From an uncultured bacterium (GTDB taxonomy: Bacteria; Verrucomicrobiota; Kiritimatiellia; CAIKKV01), in the NCBI GenBank assembly GCA_938038445.1, contig CALHRZ010000003.1, positions 1 to 64,000 on the forward strand: a DNA stretch of 64,000 nt. Direction: 5' to 3'. Both the position numbers and the translations under genes were made by a program. The notes under the pieces were generated by a model, which saw only the letters and a list, made by a program, of their open reading frames with translations, made no database searches and had not been told where the DNA came from. This document shows positions 58,554 to 64,000 of this stretch, one piece after another (position 1 is the stretch's first letter; every line of letters starts with the position of its first letter).

Positions 58554-60218
58554 TCATGCAGCGGAATTTTGGTTTGGGGGGCTGAAACAGCGGGCGAGGT
58601 GGTCGGGGGAAAACTTGGGAGTGAAGGCGGAGACGAGGAGGATTGCGAGGATTGCGATGGGGAGGGCGACAAGGGAGGCGTCCACGTGGGTCCAGAGGAC
58701 AGGTCCCGTCTGAAGGAGGGATTCGCCCTCAGGGCGGATGACGATGCCGAGGGATCGGGTTCCGAACCAGCGTTGGGAGAGGCCAAAGAGCGCCGCGGTT
58801 TTTTCCTGCATGAAGAGCATCCAAAGGACGTAGGACAGGGCGCCCACGAGCATCGCCGTCAGGGCCCCTGCGCGTGTTGCGGAACGGCACCACAAGGCGG
58901 CGGCATATACGGGGAGGAAAATGGAGGCGCAGAGGCCGAAGAAGATCGCCGTGCTTCGAGCGACGATTTCCGTTCCGGTTTTTCCCAGGATCCGTTCCAT
59001 TTCCACGCCGAGGAGAAGGGCGAAAAGAATGGCCGCTACCATGCCGATACGGGAAAGGTGGAGGGTTCGGAAGCGGGCTGGAAGTCCGAGTCCTTCTTCC
59101 AGCAAGTCGCGGCCGAGCGCGGTTCCGATGACGTGGAATTGGCTGCTGAGTGTGCTCATGGCGGCGGAGAGGAGGGTAACAAGGAAGAGGATGCTAAAGA
59201 AGGGCGGCAGGGCTGCCGTGACGTACATGGGAATGATTCGTTCGACATCGCCCCCTGCTCGTTGCAATGCGAGGGTGTCGGAGGTCTCGTGGAAGAAGAC
59301 ATTGGTCAGCGGTCCCACGAGGTAGGCGATACCGACGGTCAGGAGGATAAAGAGAGCGCCGATGGGAATGGCGCGGTGGAGTTCGGACTCGCGGCGGACC
59401 GTCATGAAGCGCACGACGAGCTGGGGCTGGGCCAGAACGCCGATGGAAACCCCTGTCATGATGGAGCCGACGAGAGTCCACCAGAGGACGGAGCCGAAAG
59501 CGGGGAAAGCAGTCCAACCTTGGTGGCCGAGAGCGGTGAGGCGGGGGGGGACTGCGGAGTGGAGGGCGGCGAGTTTTTTGTAGGCGGCGGTCAAACCGCC
59601 CAGCCGGTAGTAGGAAAGGAGGAGGAGCGCGACCATACCGGCGGTCATCACGGCCGCTTGGAAGGCGTCAGTGTACAACACGCCTTTGAGCCCGCCCAGC
59701 ACGACGCTGACGGCGACGATACCGGCAAAGAGGTAGAGTGCCTCCTGGTAGGAGAGGCCGAGATGTTCGGAGAGAAACTTGGCTGCGCTCATCAAAACGG
59801 CGGAGGCATAGAGGGGCATGAACAGAAAGATCAGAGCAGCCGAAGAGGATTGGATGGCACGGGAGCGGTAACGGCGGCCGAGCAGTTCGGGAAAAGTGTG
59901 GGCATCGAGGCGGAGCCCGAGTCGGCGAGTCGGAGGGCCGAAGAAGGCGAAGGCGATGAAAATGCCGATGAAGATGTTGGTGAAGGTGAGCCACATGAGG
60001 CCCATTCCGTACACGGCGGCCACGCCACCGAAGCCGACGATAGCGGAGGTGGAGATAAAGGTGGCGCCGTAGGAGAGCGCCATGACCCAGGGGTGGCTTC
60101 GGCGGCCGGCGAGAAGGTAGTCGGTGACGGTGCGGGTATTACGAAAGCCGCGCCAGCCGAGAAAGAGGACGATGCCGAGATAGGCGAGCACGAAGGCGGC
60201 AAGGGTGATTTTTTCCAT
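58554..60218 (-). CDS. Sodium:solute symporter family protein
   Basis: Inner-membrane Na+-coupled transporter of the SSS family, 554 residues with about 13 membrane segments. Family landmarks are DYLLAGRRSHPWVMALSYGA, TFISTSAIVGFGGVAAVYG, the Na+-site region in LSAAMSTLSSQFHVIGTALG, and GGLKGVLYTDAFQAAVMTAG. It resembles PanF/proline-type members; the substrate could be pantothenate, proline, a sugar or a carboxylate. A 59-residue one-helix protein is encoded 14 bases upstream, and the helicase gene follows. ATG 60218 was chosen as the first start with a typical N-terminal helix (LAAFVLAYLGIVLFLGW). Confidence 0.88.
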   Translation of the reverse strand: MEKITLAAFVLAYLGIVLFLGWRGFRNTRTVTDYLLAGRRSHPWVMALSYGATFISTSAIVGFGGVAAVYGMGLMWLTFTNIFIGIFIAFAFFGPPTRRLGLRLDAHTFPELLGRRYRSRAIQSSSAALIFLFMPLYASAVLMSAAKFLSEHLGLSYQEALYLFAGIVAVSVVLGGLKGVLYTDAFQAAVMTAGMVALLLLSYYRLGGLTAAYKKLAALHSAVPPRLTALGHQGWTAFPAFGSVLWWTLVGSIMTGVSIGVLAQPQLVVRFMTVRRESELHRAIPIGALFILLTVGIAYLVGPLTNVFFHETSDTLALQRAGGDVERIIPMYVTAALPPFFSILFLVTLLSAAMSTLSSQFHVIGTALGRDLLEEGLGLPARFRTLHLSRIGMVAAILFALLLGVEMERILGKTGTEIVARSTAIFFGLCASIFLPVYAAALWCRSATRAGALTAMLVGALSYVLWMLFMQEKTAALFGLSQRWFGTRSLGIVIRPEGESLLQTGPVLWTHVDASLVALPIAILAILLVSAFTPKFSPDHLARCFSPPNQNSAA

Positions 60219-60232
60219 GGCGATAGGGGCGT

Positions 60233-60412
60233 TTAGAGGTTTTCCTCGATTTGTCTTTCGTCTTGAGTCCAGGAGCGAACTGTTTCCTCGGGTTCGTCGG
60301 GGGAGGGGGCAGGCCGGCTTGCTTTACCTATTCCCCAGAGGACACAGATCAGCGCGCTCCACAGGGTGAAGAGATGGCCGGCGATCACTGCGGGGGAAAA
60401 CAGGTTTGACAT
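60233..60412 (-). CDS. Small one-helix membrane protein, probable symporter accessory subunit
   Basis: A 59-residue protein: MSNLFSPAVIAGHLFTLWSA, then ALICVLWGIGKASRPAPS and an acidic, polar tail rich in Glu and ending EENL. There is one membrane helix (about 9-28) with a cytoplasmic tail. AAGGAG precedes ATG 60412. It ends 14 bases before the sodium symporter gene and follows the promoter at 60440-60469, so it is the first gene of that unit. Short helix proteins next to SSS transporters are known as accessory proteins; this one fits that pattern, though I cannot match it to a named family. Confidence 0.75.
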   Translation of the reverse strand: MSNLFSPAVIAGHLFTLWSALICVLWGIGKASRPAPSPDEPEETVRSWTQDERQIEENL

Positions 60413-60439
60413 TCTGAATCTCCTTTTGAATGAGAAGGT

Positions 60440-60469
60440 ATTATTGAACAGGGTTCATGGACGGACCAA
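60440..60469 (-). promoter_or_regulatory. Promoter of the symporter unit
   Basis: On the - strand, AATAAT (60445-60440, five of six) lies 18 bases downstream of TTGGTC (60469-60464, three of six). The start point would be about 60433, 20 bases before the small membrane protein ATG. Confidence 0.45.
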
Positions 60470-60758
60470 GCCCTAAATAGTAGCAAAGCGAGCGTCATGC
60501 TGTGCAGGGTAAAAGTGGTAATTGGGTTGCGAGCATGAGGGGATGCATGATTCAACGTCAAGAGGTCGAAGGAGGCCGAATTTTTCTGCAGCAAATCCCG
60601 TTGTTCGTGTTCTGATTTGGGATGCATCCAAGCTGGGGCCGGAAGGTCATCGAGGCTTCCTTGCTCATCTTCTGCTTCCGTTGTACTATCGGAAGGTTTT
60701 GTGTTTTCACGGGGAGGCGAGCATCGAGAGAATCCATATGAAATAGTGGGAAGTCCGA
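60470..60758 (+). other. Spacer without a convincing gene
   Basis: Together with the promoter just before it, this is the only stretch over 300 bases without a gene. It is more AT-rich than the surrounding DNA. An ORF of up to 74 codons (60522-60746) ends at a TAG just before the glycosyltransferase, but its translation has no recognisable motif, its start has no clear ribosome site and neighbouring frames are as open. I see no RNA gene, repeat or strong promoter for the + strand. It may be decayed sequence belonging to the broken glycosyltransferase locus. Confidence 0.5.
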
Positions 60759-60761
60759 GTG

Positions 60762-62228
60762 ATGCGTATTGGGTTCAAAAAGAACAAATGGGCCACTCTC
60801 CTGGGCCTTTTGGCGGTCGGGATTTTAGGGGCAGTGCTGTCGGTTCCAAACATCCATCACAAAAGCCTATGGCTGGATGAAGCGTTTAGTTGGGAATTCT
60901 CCAAAGATATCGCCTTTCTCTGGCACGTGATTCGAAGCCGAGAAGTCAATATGGCTTTTTACTATTTATTGCTTCATTTTTGGATGAGACTTTTTGGCGA
61001 ATCGGAATTAGCGATGAGGTCTTTATCGGTCCTTTTTGCAGTTTGCACACTCCCATCGATTTATTGGATCGGCCGGAGAATATGGGACGAACCGACCGGG
61101 TTAATCGCTGCTCTATTGACTGCGGCGAACCCCTATTTTTTATTTGCCTCACAGGAAGCGCGAGGCTTTGCTTTGGCCATGTTTTTAGCTGTGAATGCAA
61201 CGGTGGTTCTGCTGATGGCGCAACAAGACAACCGTGCCTTTCTGTGGATTGCCTACAGTGTGCTGACGGCGCTATCGGTCTATGCCCATTATTACTCCAT
61301 TCTCATGTTGGCGGTTCATGGGGTCTATGTGATGACAGGCGCGAAGCTGACCCACATCCGGCTTTTTTTCTTCAGTTGTGTCCTGATAACCTTTTTCCTG
61401 CTTCCCATCATATGGCTACAATATCGAATAGGGTTAGGTCAGGCGGATTGGTTTATTAAACCCACTTTGCGTGATATTGTTTCGCTTTCTAGAGTGCTGG
61501 CGGGTGGGATGTTGGGGGTTGCGGCAGCAAGCGCATGTCTGTCAGCAGCCGTGATGGCTGCTTTGATAATCAACCGGGGGAAGCGCCTCGGTCGCCCGAC
61601 CTTTCGGGCGTGGGTTTTACCTGGGGCATGGATTGTTTTACCGGTTCTGGTTTCTTTCCTTTTTTCGGTATATATCAAGCCGGTATGGTCCACACGGTAC
61701 TTTCCGTTTGCATTGCCGGGGTACACTCTTTGAATGGCGATGCTTTTCCGGCAGGTGGCATGGCCGGTGGGATCATTATTATTGGTGAGCGCTGTTGTGG
61801 TGGGGCAATCTTTTGGCATTCCCGCCGTCTATCGTCCACGGAGTGATTGGAATGCGATTGTGAAACATATCGTAGAAAACAGCCAGGAGGGAGATGGAGT
61901 ATTAATTTGGCCGAATTATCACCTTGTCCCCTATACCTATGTTGTGAAGCGACATTACCAGAATGCGCCTTCTGTGGTCACCTATAAGAAGGGGGAAAAA
62001 GTTCTCATGTGGAATGACCGATGGTATCGGATGGACGAAAAGACGCTGTCGCGAATTGCGAGGAAATACAATCGAATATGGCTGGTTTCCGCCCCCGAAA
62101 AAAACGCGCATCCTGGTCACACTTTAAAAAAGGGGGTTCGCGCGTTCCAGCCGCACTATCCCATTACGCAGCACCGGACTACGATTACGAAAATTCATTT
62201 GATCAACGTCAGCAAGTCCCCCCCTTGA
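60762..62228 (+). pseudogene. GT-C (GT39/ArnT-like) glycosyltransferase, split by one in-frame stop
   Basis: Membrane glycosyltransferase that would move a sugar from a polyprenyl-phosphate donor. The first part (60762-61733, 323 residues) has about nine membrane helices, the loop-one acidic motif KSLWLDEAFSWEFSKDIAFL, NMAFYYLLLHFWMRLFGESE, RSLSVLFAVCTL and YAHYYS, and ends at RYFPFALPGYTL. A TGA at 61731-61733 is followed at once and in the same frame by ATG 61734; the remaining 164 codons hold the next helix (VGSLLLVSAVVVG) and the family-type soluble end (RPRSDWNAIVKHIVENSQEG). No frame change is needed to join them, so this is one gene with a nonsense codon, or two proteins translated by restart. 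Base composition is visibly AT-richer than the neighbours, which suggests transfer. Confidence 0.75.
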
Positions 62229-62378
62229 AAAAATCGTTGGGGTTTAGTGTGGAAGAAGGAGGGGGGGGAAAGAGTAGGGAATTGAGCTTCGGGGGTTCCC
62301 TTGAGGAGTCCCGTTTCGCGTTTTGCAGTGCAAAGGTTCCTTCCGTTTTTTGCATTGGGGGCGTGGTTTTCATCGGGG

Positions 62379-62407
62379 TTGACAGTGAAATGGGAAGGGG
62401 TTAACCT
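62379..62407 (+). promoter_or_regulatory. Promoter of the nuclease gene
   Basis: A perfect TTGACA (62379-62384) is followed after 17 bases by TAACCT (62402-62407), a weak -10 with three matches. The start point near 62414 leaves about 20 bases to ATG 62435. The rest of the 206-base spacer from 62229 holds G-rich sequence and no gene. Confidence 0.45.
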
Positions 62408-62434
62408 GTTGGGAGACGGGGAGCGAGGCTCGCC

Positions 62435-63118
62435 ATGGGGCATGTATACAGATGGGGGATGGCCGCATGGATTGTGGTGGCTTTTTCGATTTCTGGGATT
62501 GCTGAGCCCGTCCGTGGGCGGGTGATCCACGTGGCGGATGGCGACACGCTGACCGTGCTTTGGAATGGGGAACCCCGTGTGATCCGTATTCAAGGGATTG
62601 ATGCGCCGGAGACGGGGCAGCCTTTTGGAGCAAAAGCGGCATGGGTGCTGAAGGCGCTGGTGTTGGACCGCACGGTGACGCTTCGGCCCTATGAGCACGA
62701 TCGGTATGGCCGGATGATTGCCGATGTGGAATCTGGCGGAAGGAATGTGGCCCTTGCGTTGGTCGAGCAAGGGTTGGCCTATCATTACACCCGCTATTCG
62801 AGCGATTCGGCGCTTGCCGTGGCGGAGCAGAAGGCCCGACAGGCGCGGGTGGGGTTGTGGAGTCAGGCTTCTCCGATTCCACCCTGGGAATATCGAGAAC
62901 AGCAGCGAACGATTACCGCGACAAGGGAAGGGGATCACTCGTCGGGGATGGTCATTCAGTGGGGCGTTCCGGTCGGGGGGGCCTCGTGGGAGTCCAAATT
63001 GGGATCCTTTCCGGCTCCCTCTGCAGGCAAAGAGGTTTTTGTGCGGGGCTATTATCGGAAGGACGGAACCCACGTGAAGCCCCATTGGCGTTACAATCCG
63101 GGTCATAAAAAGGACTAA
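62435..63118 (+). CDS. Secreted thermonuclease (SNase) family protein
   Basis: Ca2+-dependent nuclease of the staphylococcal nuclease fold, 227 residues from ATG 62435. Residues 1-24 form a signal peptide (WGMAAWIVVAFSISGIAEP). The catalytic domain has VIHVADGDTLTVLWN, IRIQGIDAPETGQPFGAKA, HDRYGRMIADV and the ending VAEQKARQARVGLWSQ; the Glu of DAPE and the Arg of YGR correspond to the general base and catalytic arginine. The C-terminus carries VRGYYRKDGTHVKPHWRYNP, a short tail motif found on many secreted proteins and near SNase domains. A second possible start is ATG 62459. It probably acts in the periplasm or outside the cell. Confidence 0.88.
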   Translation: MGHVYRWGMAAWIVVAFSISGIAEPVRGRVIHVADGDTLTVLWNGEPRVIRIQGIDAPETGQPFGAKAAWVLKALVLDRTVTLRPYEHDRYGRMIADVESGGRNVALALVEQGLAYHYTRYSSDSALAVAEQKARQARVGLWSQASPIPPWEYREQQRTITATREGDHSSGMVIQWGVPVGGASWESKLGSFPAPSAGKEVFVRGYYRKDGTHVKPHWRYNPGHKKD

Positions 63119-63213
63119 CCGTTGTTGTCTTTCGGTCCTTGCCACGTGAACGGGGCCAGTACGATCGGGTGGGGAATAACGGCCGGGAGGCAGTCTTTTC
63201 GTCGTGTTTGGAG

Positions 63214-63243
63214 TTGACGGGCCGGTCCCATGTGGGGTACCCT
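63214..63243 (+). promoter_or_regulatory. Promoter of rpmH-rnpA-yidD
   Basis: TTGACG (63214-63219, five of six) and TACCCT (63238-63243) are 18 bases apart. The -10 is weak, but the position, about 40 bases before rpmH with AAAGGA at the ribosome site, is where this operon's promoter is expected. Confidence 0.45.
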
Positions 63244-63283
63244 TTTCGACTCTTGGCAAAAGATTCTCGGAAAGGATTCCTTT

Positions 63284-63418
63284 ATGAAACGAACGTATCA
63301 GCCTCACAAAAAGAAACGGCAACGCAAAATCGGATTTCGGGCTCGAATGCGAACGGCCGATGGCCGCAAAGTATTGGCTCGCCGCCGCCGGAAGGGGCGG
63401 AAACGGCTGACCATCTGA
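63284..63418 (+). CDS. rpmH: 50S ribosomal protein L34
   Basis: Small basic large-subunit protein, 44 residues: [20 protein letters not shown], then [20 protein letters not shown] and RLTI. It matches the family exactly in length and motifs. ATG 63284 follows AAAGGATT. It begins the conserved rpmH-rnpA-yidD order, which often lies near the replication origin; the gene upstream here is a nuclease rather than dnaA, so origin proximity is not shown. Confidence 0.97.
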   Translation: MKRTYQPHKKKRQRKIGFRARMRTADGRKVLARRRRKGRKRLTI

Positions 63419-63429
63419 GGGCGTATCCC

Positions 63430-63858
63430 GTGGAACGGGAACGGCCGGTGGTTCGTGAGGGGTTGGGCGGGGGGTTTCCTGGGGTGAGGGAGGAGAAGGA
63501 CGAACGGCTAAGGCGTTCCCAGCGTGTGATTCGATCAGCGGATTTCGAAAAGATTTTTTCGGGAGGGCAACGATATGGTGGAAGGTATTTGACGCTGTGG
63601 GTTTGGAGAGGACCGGAAGCGGCTCTTCGAGCGGGAGTGGTGGCCAGCCGGAAAGTGGGGGGTGCGGTGCAACGCAATCGAGCGAAAAGGATGATGAGGG
63701 AAATCTGGCGACGTAACAGATCCCGTTTTGTGCTGCGGGTGGACGTCGTTCTTTCCGCTCGATCGGAAGCGCTTGTGGCGGGTTATCGGGCGGTGGCAGA
63801 GGATTTTCTTCGTTTGGCGGCGCGTGCGGGCCTTTGTTCTTTTACGGGGAACCGATGA
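63430..63858 (+). CDS. rnpA: Ribonuclease P protein component
   Basis: Protein subunit of RNase P, which matures tRNA 5' ends. From GTG 63430 it has 142 residues; GTG 63484 would give 124. The family core is RRSQRVIRSADFEKIFSGGQ, LRAGVVASRKVGGAVQRNRA and the RNR signature continuing as KRMMREIWRRNRS. The start is uncertain because the frame stays open upstream through the whole of rpmH back to 63139. The TGA overlaps the yidD ATG. The N-terminal part before RRSQ is longer than usual and not conserved. Confidence 0.92.
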   Translation: MERERPVVREGLGGGFPGVREEKDERLRRSQRVIRSADFEKIFSGGQRYGGRYLTLWVWRGPEAALRAGVVASRKVGGAVQRNRAKRMMREIWRRNRSRFVLRVDVVLSARSEALVAGYRAVAEDFLRLAARAGLCSFTGNR

Positions 63859-64000
63859 TCGGCCGTTTTGTCATTTTTTTGGTGCGTCTTTATCAATGGA
63901 CGTTGTCTCCCTTTTTCAAGGGAGCATGCCGTTTTCAGCCTTCCTGTTCCGAATATTTCATTCAAGCGGTGAGTCTTCATGGCCTCTGGCGGGGAGTGCG
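63855..64000 (+). CDS. yidD: Membrane protein insertion efficiency factor YidD (3' end outside window)
   Basis: Start of the small YidD protein, which helps YidC insert membrane proteins. 48 codons are visible: RFVIFLVRLYQWTLSPFFKG, ACRFQPSCSEYFIQAV and SLHGLWRGV. The CRFxPSCSxY motif is the family signature. It starts in an ATGA overlap with rnpA, and the frame runs off the right edge of the window. yidC would be expected next. Confidence 0.93.
   Translation, partial: MIGRFVIFLVRLYQWTLSPFFKGACRFQPSCSEYFIQAVSLHGLWRGV

Noticed and set aside
57696-60236. Open frame of about 850 codons on the + strand opposite the helicase and symporter
   Set aside because: Spans two clear genes on the other strand, is Gly/Glu-rich low complexity, and has no family motif.
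60522-60746. 74-codon ORF before the glycosyltransferase
   Set aside because: No recognisable motif, no ribosome site and equally open alternative frames; kept only as part of the spacer description.
61731-61733. TGA recoded as selenocysteine or tryptophan
   Set aside because: TGA is used as a normal stop throughout the window, tryptophan is TGG, and no selenocysteine hairpin is evident just after the codon.
63139-63283. Replication origin or dnaA boxes near rpmH
   Set aside because: rpmH-rnpA often lies near oriC, but upstream is a nuclease gene and I saw no cluster of DnaA-box sequences in the short spacer.

Overview
This window is GC-rich bacterial chromosome whose first 36 kb is almost entirely translation and transcription machinery on the + strand, followed by about 28 kb of mixed metabolic, envelope and transport genes on both strands. 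Several things point to the PVC group, most likely Verrucomicrobiota or Kiritimatiellota: an EF-Tu with an altered switch I, no rpmD in the spc block, a uroporphyrinogen-decarboxylase-fold protein next to a GH36 glycosidase, a Gfo/Idh/MocA-aldo/keto reductase fusion, and a TonB-dependent receptor, which implies an outer membrane. This placement is inference; no rRNA gene is present to confirm it.

Layout. 3-4421: 3' part of nadB, then acn and icd (two successive TCA steps). 4437-17399: a promoter-like site, tRNA-Thr(GGU), tuf, rpmG, tRNA-Trp(CCA), secE, nusG, rplKAJL and rpoBC. 17467-35837: rpsL, rpsG, fusA, then the S10, spc and alpha blocks without a real break to rplQ, including secY, adk and map. 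tuf lies upstream of secE rather than after fusA; rpmD (L30) and infA (IF1) are missing from their usual places. The one anomaly in the S10 block is a 436-base stretch between rpsS and rplV holding a good promoter and a doubtful small ORF.

35829-40956: crtI-ispH (carotenoid desaturation and isoprenoid precursor synthesis, translationally coupled, - strand), a DUF116 gene, and a TonB-dependent receptor (- strand). 41082-45306: a broken SGNH hydrolase start, then a tightly packed trio of URO-D-family protein, GH36 family glycosidase and UlaG-like metallo-hydrolase; I cannot assign this trio to a known pathway. 45391-48501: NfeD, flotillin and a GxDLY-type SGNH hydrolase. 48510-50162 (-): promoter, secreted proline-rich protein, AEC-type transporter. 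50229-52323 (-): electron-bifurcating-type etfBA with an N-terminal double ferredoxin domain on EtfA. 52388-53314: cation diffusion facilitator. 53327-55330 (-): oxidoreductase fusion whose second domain has lost its catalytic residues. 55491-56108: unknown protein. 56097-60412 (-): small membrane protein, Na+/solute symporter and an XPD/DinG-like helicase. 60762-62228: a GT-C glycosyltransferase broken by one in-frame stop in a visibly AT-richer stretch. 62435-64000: secreted thermonuclease-like protein, then rpmH, rnpA and the start of yidD.

The five convergent gene pairs all meet with between 12 bases of gap and 12 bases of overlap, so there is no room for ordinary intrinsic terminators between them. 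No CRISPR array, insertion sequence, integrase or riboswitch was seen.
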